From positions 1 through 8,639 of the forward strand of contig JAISWC010000017.1 in NCBI GenBank assembly GCA_031271245.1: a stretch of 8,639 nucleotides of DNA, read 5' to 3'. Of this stretch, positions 1-6,614 are shown piece after piece. The notes beneath the pieces are model-generated. The model saw only the letters and a program-made list of their open reading frames with translations. It did not search any database and was not told the DNA's origin. A program made the position numbers and the translations under genes. This DNA comes from Tannerella sp. (GTDB lineage: Bacteria > Bacteroidota > Bacteroidia > Bacteroidales > Tannerellaceae). How positions within the stretch are numbered: the first letter of the stretch is position 1; each line of letters starts with the position of its first letter.

Positions 1-152
1 ACGGAGGCACGGAGAGCACGGAGGCTTTTCCCCTCTGCACTTGCCCGGTGAACTCCGTGTCTCTCCGTGTCACTTTTTTCTTACACAGCGTTCCACCGGG
101 AAGACACAGAAGGACACAGGAAAAAAACCTCCGTGTTCTCCGTGTCTCCGTG
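1..152. repeat. Cluster of inverted CACGGAG heptamers
   Basis: The heptamer CACGGAG occurs at 8-14 and 17-23, with a truncated copy at 1-6. Its complement CTCCGTG occurs at 53-59, 63-69, 129-135, 138-144 and 146-152. Copies are spaced 8 to 10 bp apart within each group. The block at 8-23 can pair with the block at 53-69 to form a long stem, or alternatively with 129-152. No reading frame is supported here. Similar CTCCGTG-rich intergenic repeats occur in many bacterial genomes, as far as I recall. The left edge of the window cuts the cluster, so its full extent is unknown. Confidence 0.75.
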
Positions 153-367
153 TTTAAATGATTTATATGTTATTTATTTCGCATCCCTTAAATAGCCGTC
201 CAGGGCGGTTCATTTGAAATGTACCCCTCATTTTAATTTGAAAAAGCAAGGTATCTATATTTTTCCGTATATTTGCACCCGATAACTTCGTGCGGTTTTC
301 ACTGTGAATAGAACCGGAAGCCAAACGAAAGCGTTGAATTATTCATTTTTTAATAGATAGACACTCC
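153..367. other. Non-coding leader region before the arabinofuranosidase gene
   Basis: This AT-rich stretch has no credible coding region. It holds the probable promoter box at 268-275 and, after it, a leader of roughly 85 nt running to the ATG at 368. I see no riboswitch or strong hairpin in the leader and no Shine-Dalgarno sequence just before the ATG, which is normal for Bacteroidetes. Confidence 0.5.
268..275 (+). promoter_or_regulatory. Probable Bacteroidetes -7 promoter box for the GH51 gene
   Basis: TATATTTG followed by CACCC matches the Bacteroidetes primary sigma factor -7 consensus TAnnTTTG. A TTTG at 237-240 could be the -33 element, but the 27-bp spacing is longer than the usual 19 to 22, so the -33 assignment is weak. 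Confidence 0.45.
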
Positions 368-1891
368 ATGAAAGTTGTATTTTTAAGCTGCATTGCAGCG
401 TTTATTCTGACCGGCGTTCCCGCAGGAGCGCAAAACAAACTGACCGTGAATGCCGACCAGGGCAGGGAAATCATCAGCAGGCACGTGTACGGACATTTTT
501 CCGAGCACCTCGGTCACTGCATTTATGGCGGTTACTGGGTCGGTGAAGACTCGCCGATTCCCAACATGCGCGGCATCCGCAATGATATTGTGCAGGCCTT
601 GCGCGACATTCAAATCCCGAATCTGCGCTGGCCGGGCGGATGTTTTGCCGACGAATATCACTGGCGCGACGGTATCGGGCCGCGCGACCGGCGTCCCAGG
701 ATGGTAAACACCCACTGGGGCGGCGTGGTGGAAGACAACAGTTTCGGCACGCACGAATTTCTTGATTTATGTGAACAGCTGGGCTGTGAACCGTATATCT
801 GCGCCAACGTGGGCAGCGGCACGGTGGAAGAGATGTCCAAATGGGTGGAATACATCACCTCCGATGGCGAAAGCCCCATGGCCGACCTTCGTCGCCAAAA
901 CGGTCGCGAAGCGCCCTGGAAAGTCAAATTCTGGGGCGTGGGCAACGAAAACTGGGGGTGCGGCGGCAACATGACGGCCGAGTTTTATGCCGACCAGTAC
1001 CGCCGCTATGCCACCTACTGCCGCAACTACGGCGACAACCGGCTGTTCAGGATTGCCGGCGGTGCGAGCACTGACGACTACCACTGGACGGAAACGGTGA
1101 TGAAAAATGTCAGTCACCGGATGATGCAGGGCCTGTCGCTGCATTATTACACGGGCGGCCGTTCCGCTACGCAATTCGACGAAGCGGAATATTTCACCAC
1201 GATACAGAAAACCCTGTTTATGGACGAGTTGCTCACCAAACATGCGACTGTCATGGACAAATACGATCCACAAAAACGTATCGGTCTGATTACCGACGAA
1301 TGGGGAACCTGGTACAGCGTCGAACCCGGAACAAATCCCGGATTCCTGTATCAGCAAAATACGTTGCGCGACGCCATCGTCGCCGGAATCAACCTGAACA
1401 TTTTCAACGCTCATTGCGATCGTGTGAAGATGGCAAACATCGCCCAAACCGTCAACGTCCTGCAGGCCGTCATCCTTACCGATAACGAAAAGATGCTGCT
1501 TACGCCGACTTACTGGGTGTACTATTTGTATAAAGTACATCAGGACGCTACACTGTTGCCGGTTTCGTTCACGTCCGACAAATACGAACTGAACGGCAAA
1601 GAAATGGATGCCGTCAGCGTGTCGGCGTCCAAAGACGCTTCAGGGAAAATTCACATCACCCTGGTGAACATCGACCCCAACCGGGAGCAGGCTGTGGAAA
1701 GTGAATTGCGGGGTGTGACCGTCAAAAACGTGTCGGGAAAAATCCTGACTTCGGCAAACCTTGCCGATCACAATACGTTTGACCGGCCGGAAGCAGTCGG
1801 AGTAAGGGATTTTAAAGGCGCCAAACTGTCGAAAAATACGCTTTCGATACGGTTGCCGGCCAAGTCGGTCGTCATGCTGGAGCTTGAATAG
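368..1891 (+). CDS. Secreted alpha-L-arabinofuranosidase, glycoside hydrolase family 51
   Basis: The 507-residue protein should release terminal alpha-L-arabinofuranosyl residues from arabinan, arabinoxylan or derived oligosaccharides (EC 3.2.1.55) by a retaining mechanism. Residues 1-21 form a signal peptide ending AGA before Gln22, so it is exported, probably to the periplasm. The TIM barrel follows, with YGHFSEHLG at 41-49, LRWPGGCFADEYHW at 86-99 and the family motif GNEN at 192-195, where Glu194 is the expected acid/base. Glu311 in TDEWG is the expected nucleophile. The C-terminal part, to 507, fits the beta-sandwich of this family, and the length is typical. The ATG at 368 is chosen because it opens directly onto the signal peptide. 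The gene stands alone, with no SusC/SusD pair or other glycosidase visible, so substrate cannot be read from context. Family assignment is firm; exact specificity is inferred. Confidence 0.93.
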   Translation: MKVVFLSCIAAFILTGVPAGAQNKLTVNADQGREIISRHVYGHFSEHLGHCIYGGYWVGEDSPIPNMRGIRNDIVQALRDIQIPNLRWPGGCFADEYHWRDGIGPRDRRPRMVNTHWGGVVEDNSFGTHEFLDLCEQLGCEPYICANVGSGTVEEMSKWVEYITSDGESPMADLRRQNGREAPWKVKFWGVGNENWGCGGNMTAEFYADQYRRYATYCRNYGDNRLFRIAGGASTDDYHWTETVMKNVSHRMMQGLSLHYYTGGRSATQFDEAEYFTTIQKTLFMDELLTKHATVMDKYDPQKRIGLITDEWGTWYSVEPGTNPGFLYQQNTLRDAIVAGINLNIFNAHCDRVKMANIAQTVNVLQAVILTDNEKMLLTPTYWVYYLYKVHQDATLLPVSFTSDKYELNGKEMDAVSVSASKDASGKIHITLVNIDPNREQAVESELRGVTVKNVSGKILTSANLADHNTFDRPEAVGVRDFKGAKLSKNTLSIRLPAKSVVMLELE

Positions 1892-1903
1892 GATGATGCA
1901 AGG

Positions 1904-1950
1904 CAAAAAAAAGGAGGCTGTCTTTCGTTCGGGGCAGCCTCCTGTCATTT
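1904..1950. terminator. Bidirectional intrinsic terminator between convergent genes
   Basis: AGGAGGCTG (1912-1920) pairs perfectly with CAGCCTCCT (1935-1943) around a 14-nt loop. A run of A lies on the left flank (1905-1912) and a T-rich stretch on the right (1945-1952), so the hairpin can end transcription of the GH51 gene on the plus strand and of the lipoprotein gene on the minus strand. Confidence 0.8.
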
Positions 1951-1968
1951 TTCCGCTTTTTCAGGCGG

Positions 1969-2385
1969 TCAAAATTCGTCCACGACGAGATCGCCGTCCG
2001 TCAGGTCCTTAATCCCTTCGGCAAAGGCGGCGAAATGAGCGGACGAGGCATGTGTCTGAAAAGCCGCATCATCTTTGTACTCTTCGTAAAAGATAAATTC
2101 AACCGGACTGGTCGGCGACTGATACAGGGCATAAAACAGATTTCCCGCTTCCTGCCGGGTAGCGGTTACCAGTTTCGATGCCACCTCGATAAATGCCTTT
2201 TCCTGTCCTTCCTTCACCTTTAAGCGCGCGACAATGACCTTCTTCTCCTTTTTCGGTTGCTGCACTTCGGCAACAGTCTTTTCCTGAGCGCATTTCTCGT
2301 CACTCTGACAGCACTTCTTTCCTCCCTTGCACGACATTGCGCCTGCCATGGCAAGCGAAATCAACAAAATTCCAATTTTCTTCAT
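1969..2385 (-). CDS. Lipoprotein with antibiotic biosynthesis monooxygenase (ABM) fold
   Basis: This 138-residue protein has a lipoprotein-type signal sequence with AMSC at 16-19, making Cys19 the probable acylation site. Next comes a short Lys- and Cys-rich linker (Cys25, Cys26, Cys32), then a single ABM/YgiN-like dimeric ferredoxin-like domain from about residue 49 to the end. The domain shows the typical pattern: a VIVARLKVKEGQE first strand and turn, then FIFYEEYKDDAAFQTH and SAHFAAF. Members include quinol monooxygenases and heme-degrading or purely structural proteins, so the reaction is not determined. Most ABM proteins I know lack export signals; here the domain would sit in the periplasm or at the membrane. 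The lipobox is weak at -3 (Ala rather than Leu), which is tolerated in Bacteroidetes. It has its own promoter and probably forms a single-gene unit. Confidence 0.82.
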   Translation of the reverse strand: MKKIGILLISLAMAGAMSCKGGKKCCQSDEKCAQEKTVAEVQQPKKEKKVIVARLKVKEGQEKAFIEVASKLVTATRQEAGNLFYALYQSPTSPVEFIFYEEYKDDAAFQTHASSAHFAAFAEGIKDLTDGDLVVDEF

Positions 2386-2415
2386 TTCAGTAGATATTTA
2401 CAAATTAAACTGCTG

Positions 2416-2423
2416 CAAAAATA
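2416..2423 (-). promoter_or_regulatory. Probable -7 promoter box for the ABM lipoprotein gene
   Basis: On the minus strand the sequence reads TATTTTTG followed by CAGC, matching TAnnTTTG, about 30 bp before the start codon at 2385. A TTTG at 2448-2451 (minus strand) could be the -33 element with 24-bp spacing, slightly long. Confidence 0.5.
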
Positions 2424-2426
2424 ATC

Positions 2427-2448
2427 AAAAAAACCGTTTCCACCGGTC
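2427..2448 (-). terminator. Weak candidate terminator downstream of trpS
   Basis: On the minus strand GACCG and CGGTT can pair around a seven-base loop, followed directly by a run of T (the A run at 2427-2433 on the plus strand). The stem has only five pairs, one a G-T wobble. It lies 16 bp beyond the trpS stop, which is the right place, but overlaps the promoter region of the next gene. Confidence 0.35.
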
Positions 2449-2464
2449 AAACGTGTCCGAATTT

Positions 2465-3550
2465 TTACCACAGTTCCATGTTCATGGCTCTGCGGACTTC
2501 CTTCAACGTCTGTTCCGCTACCGTCCGGGCATGTTCGATGCCTCTTTTGAGCACGTCCCGGATATAAGTCCTGTCGTTCTCCAGCTGCATTCGCCGCTCG
2601 CGGACGGGAGCAAAATAGCCGTTCAGCGCGTCGGTCGTCATTTCCTTCAGTTTCCGGGCGCCGGCATCGCCAATCTCAGCAGCAATCTGTTCCGGCGGCG
2701 TACCCAGGCACAGCGCACAGAGGCGGAGCAGGTTGGCCACTTCCGGCCGGTTCTCCGGATCGTAGGTGATGAAACGTTCCGAATCCGTTTTGGCCGTTTT
2801 AATCATTCGCTGCGTCTCGTCGGCCGTCGACTTGATGGCAATGGAATTATGGCGGCTCTTGCTCATTTTCTGATTTCCGTCAAGACCCAGAATCAGGGGC
2901 GTTTCGCTCAGCAAACCAAACGGTTCGGGGAAAACCGGCACATGGTATTTCGTGTTGAACCGCCTTGCAATGATGCGGGTCTGCTCGATGTGCGGCAACT
3001 GGTCTTTTCCCACCGGCACGATATTGCTCTTGCAAAACAGGATGTCCGCCGCCTGATGAACGGGATAGACATGCATCCCGGCATTGATAACCTTCTGTCC
3101 CGAAGCCGAGATTTCTTCCTTAATGGTGGGATTCCGGTTCAGTTCCGCACTGGATACCAGCGTCAGGAACGGAAGCAGCAACTGGTTGAGTTCCGGAATG
3201 TAACTGTGCGGGAAAATGTATGTTTTGTGATTTTCCGGGTCCAGTCCGCAGGCCAGGTAATCGAGTGTCAGCTCATACACAAAGTCTGCGATTTTGTCGA
3301 ATGCCTCCCGGTCGGTCAGCACCTGGTAATCGGCTATGACAATATACGTCTCCACGCCCCGGTTCTGAATCTCGACCCGGTTTTTCAGCGAGCCGAAATA
3401 ATGACCGATATGCAGGTTTCCGGTAGGACGGTCGCCGGTCAATACCCTGTACTTCGCCGGATGAACGGATATATCCGCTTCCAGTTCCTTACTTTTTTTC
3501 TGCGCGACTTCAAATGTCGAATCATTTATTTCTTCCTGTTCCTTTTCCAT
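2465..3550 (-). CDS. trpS: Tryptophan--tRNA ligase (tryptophanyl-tRNA synthetase)
   Basis: The enzyme charges tRNA(Trp) with tryptophan using ATP, in the cytoplasm (EC 6.1.1.2). It is a class I synthetase: the Rossmann fold begins near residue 36 with TGDRPTGNLHIGHYFG, which contains the HIGH signature at 47-50, and the KMSKS loop is intact at 228-232 after GLDGNQ. The helical anticodon-binding end spans roughly 240-361. The TGDRPTG opening and NRNPTIKEEI segment (138-147) resemble the TrpRS clade common in Firmicutes more than the SGIRPTGNLHLGNYFG form I recall for Bacteroides. About 34 residues precede the catalytic core, rich in Glu and Lys; no internal ATG gives a better start, and the promoter box lies 27 bp upstream of this one. 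All catalytic motifs are present. Confidence 0.95.
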   Translation of the reverse strand: MEKEQEEINDSTFEVAQKKSKELEADISVHPAKYRVLTGDRPTGNLHIGHYFGSLKNRVEIQNRGVETYIVIADYQVLTDREAFDKIADFVYELTLDYLACGLDPENHKTYIFPHSYIPELNQLLLPFLTLVSSAELNRNPTIKEEISASGQKVINAGMHVYPVHQAADILFCKSNIVPVGKDQLPHIEQTRIIARRFNTKYHVPVFPEPFGLLSETPLILGLDGNQKMSKSRHNSIAIKSTADETQRMIKTAKTDSERFITYDPENRPEVANLLRLCALCLGTPPEQIAAEIGDAGARKLKEMTTDALNGYFAPVRERRMQLENDRTYIRDVLKRGIEHARTVAEQTLKEVRRAMNMELW

Positions 3551-3576
3551 TTTTACACTGTTTGTTTTTAAGGGCG

Positions 3577-3584
3577 CAAAGATA
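3577..3584 (-). promoter_or_regulatory. Promoter box for trpS
   Basis: The minus strand reads TATCTTTG followed by CGCCC, a clean match to the Bacteroidetes -7 consensus, 27 bp before the trpS start. A TTTG on the minus strand at 3607-3610 gives a 22-bp spacing for the -33 element, which lies within the 3' end of the upstream gene. trpS therefore need not depend on the two genes upstream. Confidence 0.65.
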
Positions 3585-3595
3585 ATGATTCCATC

Positions 3596-4279
3596 TCATT
3601 TAAGCGCAAAAAAGAAGACGGCGGCGGCCAGCAAAGCGACGAACAGCGCCATGAAGATCGCCCGGACTGTTTTTTTCCGGAAGATTCGTCTCTTTCCCAA
3701 ATGAATTTTTTTATCGAAACGGCTGTAAATATCTTTCCGGTTCATGTCGCGGCAGGTTGCCGAAAAGTCGCCGAAGCACCGTTCGATCCGATTCCGGCCT
3801 TCATAACCGCAGGCGGCGGCAACCGTACTTTCATACCATGTTTCCCGGTTATCGTCAAAGCTGGCAATGGCTTTGCGCAGACTGTCCGCAAAATGTTCCG
3901 GCGTTTCGTAACAGGCACGGATTTCGTCCGTATCCAGGTAGATTTTCCGGTCGGAGAAATCCGTGATCTGCATGAAATAGAGCCAGTCATCAAACAGTGG
4001 CAAACAGGAGGCATAATATTGCGCCACGTAGTTTCGGCGGTCGGCCGCCCGCAGCAGCGCCCTTAACTTGTCCAGTTCGAAACAGCATTTGCGTGGCTGC
4101 GTTCCGTCCGCGGAAGGCAGGCTGATTTGCCTGTAAAACGCATCGACATCATCCTGATCCAAAAGCGTTAACCAGAAAAAAGGGATGCGGTTGCCCGCCT
4201 CAAAAAGAACAGCTTCTTCGCCGCCGGCTGTCCTGGCAAAAAGACACGCACCTTTTCGCCTGTTTTCCTGTTCCATCAC
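3596..4279 (-). CDS. Hypothetical protein with C-terminal membrane anchor
   Basis: I do not recognise this 227-residue protein. It has no signal peptide. Residues 1-200 are soluble, with many charged and aromatic residues and several cysteines (Cys12, 65, 66, 92, 123, 157, 168, 176). A strongly basic stretch (KKIHLGKRRIFRKK, 190-203) is followed by one hydrophobic helix at about 205-226 reaching the C-terminus. This is the layout of a tail-anchored protein, with the soluble domain predicted to stay in the cytoplasm by the positive-inside rule. It starts 8 bp after the lipoprotein gene ends (4288), so the two are almost certainly co-transcribed and may act on opposite sides of the inner membrane. 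Adjacent ATGs at 4279 and 4276 are both possible starts. Confidence 0.75.
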   Translation of the reverse strand: MMEQENRRKGACLFARTAGGEEAVLFEAGNRIPFFWLTLLDQDDVDAFYRQISLPSADGTQPRKCCFELDKLRALLRAADRRNYVAQYYASCLPLFDDWLYFMQITDFSDRKIYLDTDEIRACYETPEHFADSLRKAIASFDDNRETWYESTVAAACGYEGRNRIERCFGDFSATCRDMNRKDIYSRFDKKIHLGKRRIFRKKTVRAIFMALFVALLAAAVFFFALK

Positions 4280-4287
4280 CGTTTTAT

Positions 4288-4965
4288 TTAATTTATTTCC
4301 AGCAACCGGTCAATAAAGGCATTATTTTTGCGCCTGGCCTCATCGATGGATTTGCCGCCCGTGTACGCCACATAATAGGCCAGATTAAACAGCCGGTTTT
4401 TCAGCAGAATGAAATCGACGGCGCTCACGACGCTGGTTTCCCCGTCCCCGTGCTTGTATTTCATCAGCACAATCATCGTCCGGACATTCGGCCGGGGCGA
4501 ATATTTCTCGATTAATGCCGGCTTTCCCACGGTCATCGTCTGGTAGTATTCCTCGATACGGTCGCTGATCCGGTCAAAATTACTCCCTTCGAAAAGCGTC
4601 TGTTCCAGGTCTTTTTCCGCCCGTTCCAAGTCAGCTTCGCGGGCGTGGCTGTTTTCCAGCCGATACTCGCCATACATCAGAAAATAGTCTTCATACGAAA
4701 TTTCCTTCAGTTGGTCGACCTGCCTGTACGTCTCCTTGTTCAGGTAATAAGCCAGCACCGGTCCGGATGCCAGATAAGGCTGAATCACCTCCTGTACGCC
4801 TTTCTCCGTCCGGCATTCCGTCATCCCGTCTATTTCGGGCAAACAAATATAAATGTATCCGTACAGCGCCGAATTGTCACATCCGGAGGCATTCTTTTTC
4901 GCAGCACCCGAACATCCCGCTAACAGACACAAAACCCAAAGTCCGACAATCTTTTTCATTTGCAT
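4288..4965 (-). CDS. Hypothetical lipoprotein
   Basis: This 225-residue protein begins with a clear lipoprotein signal: a basic start, a hydrophobic core and the lipobox LAGC at 15-18, making Cys18 the lipidated residue. The mature part is mixed alpha/beta with a Glu- and Arg-rich, probably helical stretch near 95-145 (YRLENSHAREADLERAEKDL lies within it) and a later segment SVVSAVDFILLKNRLFNLAY. I recognise no named domain and no catalytic motif. Two extra cysteines (Cys29 and Cys41) lie early in the mature protein and a third at Cys51. It is the first gene of a two-gene unit with the membrane-anchored protein downstream. The start could be Met1 or Met3 (4959); Met3 gives the more usual MKK opening. 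Function unknown. Confidence 0.8.
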   Translation of the reverse strand: MQMKKIVGLWVLCLLAGCSGAAKKNASGCDNSALYGYIYICLPEIDGMTECRTEKGVQEVIQPYLASGPVLAYYLNKETYRQVDQLKEISYEDYFLMYGEYRLENSHAREADLERAEKDLEQTLFEGSNFDRISDRIEEYYQTMTVGKPALIEKYSPRPNVRTMIVLMKYKHGDGETSVVSAVDFILLKNRLFNLAYYVAYTGGKSIDEARRKNNAFIDRLLEIN

Positions 4966-4981
4966 GTCAAATAAGTTGCGG

Positions 4982-4989
4982 CAAAGGTA
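4982..4989 (-). promoter_or_regulatory. Probable promoter box for the lipoprotein/membrane-anchor operon
   Basis: The minus strand reads TACCTTTG followed by CCGC, matching TAnnTTTG, 17 bp before the ATG at 4965. No convincing -33 TTTG lies at the expected distance. It is divergent to the metK promoter, about 48 bp away. Confidence 0.5.
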
Positions 4990-5037
4990 TTGAAATTTTT
5001 TCTTCCGGCTGCATGTCCGTATTTCAAAAATAGTTTA

Positions 5038-5045
5038 TATCTTTG
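5038..5045 (+). promoter_or_regulatory. Promoter box for metK
   Basis: TATCTTTG followed by GCG is a clean -7 match. Transcription would begin near 5052, just before the SAM-II riboswitch aptamer that starts around 5059, giving a leader of about 130 nt to the metK ATG. A matching -33 element is not obvious. Confidence 0.65.
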
Positions 5046-5058
5046 GCGTCGAATTGAA

Positions 5059-5111
5059 GTGGAAAGATTTGTATTGCTTGCAACCACGGGAAAAAATGCT
5101 AAAACATCCTG
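5059..5111 (+). promoter_or_regulatory. SAM-II riboswitch (metK leader)
   Basis: The leader carries the conserved blocks of the SAM-II (metA motif) aptamer in the right order: GTGG (5059-5062) pairs with CCAC (5084-5087) as P1; the loop has GATTTG (5066-5071) and CTTGCA (5077-5082); an A-rich linker then leads to ATGCTAAAA (5096-5104). In SAM-II the loop and the GCTAAA segment form the pseudoknot that encloses S-adenosylmethionine; here TTGC (5078-5081) can pair with GC-AA around the conserved U of GCTAA. The variable part of the pseudoknot is less clear, and P1 is short. Position in the leader of the SAM synthetase gene fits feedback repression. I identified it by recalled consensus, not a covariance search. 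Confidence 0.78.
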
Positions 5112-5182
5112 TTTTGAGGTTTCACCAATCCGTTTTCATTTTCAGTTCATTATGTTTAGCAACCAATAAAAATAGAAACGTA

Positions 5183-6472
5183 ATGAGTTATTTATTCACC
5201 TCCGAATCGGTGTCGGAAGGACACCCCGACAAGGTCGCCGACCAAATTTCAGATGCCTTGCTGGACGAGTTTCTGGCGTATGACCCAAACTCGAAAGTAG
5301 CCTGCGAAACGCTGGTAACAACCGGACAGGTTGTGCTGGCAGGCGAAGTTAAATCAAGTGCTTACGTCGACGTGCAGGAAGTGGCGCGCGGCGTCATTGA
5401 GCGCATCGGTTACACGAAAAGCGAATATCAGTTTGAAGCCAGGTCGTGTGGCGTCCTCTCGGCCATTCACGAGCAGAGCGGCGACATCAACCGCGGCGTG
5501 GAACGCGCCGACCCGTATGAACAGGGCGCCGGCGACCAGGGTATGATGTTCGGCTACGCAACCCGGGAAACGGCCAACTACATGCCGCTGGCGCTCGACA
5601 TTTCGCACGCGCTGCTGACGGAACTGGCCCTGATCCGCAGAGAAGAGACGGCGCTGATGCCCTACCTCCGGCCGGACGCCAAGAGCCAGGTCACGATCGA
5701 ATACGCCGAAGACGGTACGCCGCTGCGCATTGACACGATTGTCGTCTCCACCCAGCACGACGAGTTTATCACCGCCGGCAACGGCCTTTCGCAGGAAGAC
5801 GCCGACCGGGCCATGGCAAAGAAAATCAAGGAAGACGTTGTCAATCTCCTGATTCCGCGCGTCAAAGCCCGCTATCCGGCAGCCATCCAAACGCTGTTCG
5901 ACACGCAAATCACCTGTCACGTCAACCCGACGGGCAAATTCGTGATCGGCGGGCCGCACGGCGATACGGGACTGACCGGGCGGAAAATCATTGTCGACAC
6001 GTATGGCGGCAAGGGCGCCCACGGCGGCGGCGCATTCTCGGGCAAAGACCCGTCGAAGGTCGACCGTTCGGCGGCGTATGCCGCCCGTCACATCGCTAAG
6101 AACCTGGTGGCGGCGGGCATAGCCGACGAAGTGCTTGTACAGGTGTCGTATGCGATTGGCGTCGCACGGCCGACCAGCCTGTTCGTGAATACCTTCGGCC
6201 GCTCGAACGTTGCCTTCAACGACAGCGAGATCGCCGGCAAGGTGGAAACGCTCTTCGATTTGCGTCCCAAGGCGATTGAGGAACGGCTGAAACTGCGTCA
6301 TCCGATCTATCTGGAAACGGCTTCGTATGGACATTTCGGTCGCGAACCGCGTACGGTAAGGAAGACGTTCACTTCGCGTTATGCGAATGCACCGGTTGTC
6401 CATGACGTAGAACTGTTTACGTGGGAGAAACTGGACTACATCGACCCAATCCGGAAAGCTTTCGGGCTGTAA
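5183..6472 (+). CDS. metK: S-adenosylmethionine synthetase (methionine adenosyltransferase)
   Basis: The cytoplasmic enzyme makes S-adenosylmethionine from methionine and ATP (EC 2.5.1.6), releasing phosphate and diphosphate. Starting at 5183 the protein has 429 residues, the length I expect for Bacteroidetes. It opens MSYLFTSESVSEGHPDKVAD with catalytic His14 and Asp16/Lys17, then shows the ATP motif GAGDQGMMFGYA (115-126), GGPHGDTGLTGRKIIVDTYG (256-275) and the glycine-rich GGGAFSGKDPSKVDRS (281-296). All three domains are complete. The frame stays open upstream to an ATG at 5054, but that start would add 43 residues unlike the family and would lie in the riboswitch, so it is rejected. Regulation is probably by the SAM-II element in the leader. 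A strong terminator follows, so metK is monocistronic. Confidence 0.97.
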   Translation: MSYLFTSESVSEGHPDKVADQISDALLDEFLAYDPNSKVACETLVTTGQVVLAGEVKSSAYVDVQEVARGVIERIGYTKSEYQFEARSCGVLSAIHEQSGDINRGVERADPYEQGAGDQGMMFGYATRETANYMPLALDISHALLTELALIRREETALMPYLRPDAKSQVTIEYAEDGTPLRIDTIVVSTQHDEFITAGNGLSQEDADRAMAKKIKEDVVNLLIPRVKARYPAAIQTLFDTQITCHVNPTGKFVIGGPHGDTGLTGRKIIVDTYGGKGAHGGGAFSGKDPSKVDRSAAYAARHIAKNLVAAGIADEVLVQVSYAIGVARPTSLFVNTFGRSNVAFNDSEIAGKVETLFDLRPKAIEERLKLRHPIYLETASYGHFGREPRTVRKTFTSRYANAPVVHDVELFTWEKLDYIDPIRKAFGL

Positions 6473-6476
6473 ACCG

Positions 6477-6502
6477 AAAAGGCGCGATGAGCGCCTTTTT
6501 TT
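6477..6502 (+). terminator. Intrinsic terminator of metK
   Basis: AAAAGGCGC (6477-6485) pairs perfectly with GCGCCTTTT (6491-6499) around the loop GATGA, followed by T to 6502. It begins five bases after the stop codon. The A tract on the left side gives it some bidirectional character. Confidence 0.92.
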
Positions 6503-6509
6503 GTGCGCC

Positions 6510-6522
6510 GTACATGATGTAC
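6510..6522. repeat. Short perfect palindrome, possible operator
   Basis: GTACAT-G-ATGTAC is a perfect inverted repeat with 6-bp arms and a single central base, and GGTACAT recurs as a half-site at 6541-6547. It lies between the metK terminator and the promoter box at 6588. It could bind a dimeric regulator, but nothing here identifies one. Confidence 0.4.
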
Positions 6523-6587
6523 AGGGATGAAAAATAAACGGGTACATTTTTTTTGCGGGAAAAGTGGCCGATATAAAAAAAAGAGGC

Positions 6588-6595
6588 TATCTTTG
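6588..6595 (+). promoter_or_regulatory. Promoter box upstream of the palindrome array
   Basis: TATCTTTG followed by CTGAC matches the Bacteroidetes -7 consensus. Transcription would begin around 6602 and read into the region 6615-7100 and then the gene at 7125, for which I see no closer promoter. The array would then be transcribed as part of a leader or as an RNA in its own right. Confidence 0.55.
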
Positions 6596-6614
6596 CTGAC
6601 AAACAAAAAAAAGT

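Noticed and set aside
767..1540. 257-codon minus-strand ORF opposite the arabinofuranosidase
   Set aside because: It is antisense to a complete GH51 gene with both catalytic residues and has no signal or motif of its own.
2327..3571. 414-codon plus-strand ORF opposite trpS
   Set aside because: It overlaps all of trpS and part of the ABM gene on the other strand and shows no protein family features.
5054..5182. Longer MetK start at 5054, adding 43 residues
   Set aside because: The extension is unlike any MetK, lies within the SAM-II leader, and the ATG at 5183 gives the family start MSYLFTSESVSEGHPDK and normal length.
5354..6547. 397-codon minus-strand ORF opposite metK
   Set aside because: It is the shadow of a GC-rich real gene; its product has no recognisable domain and metK is unambiguous.
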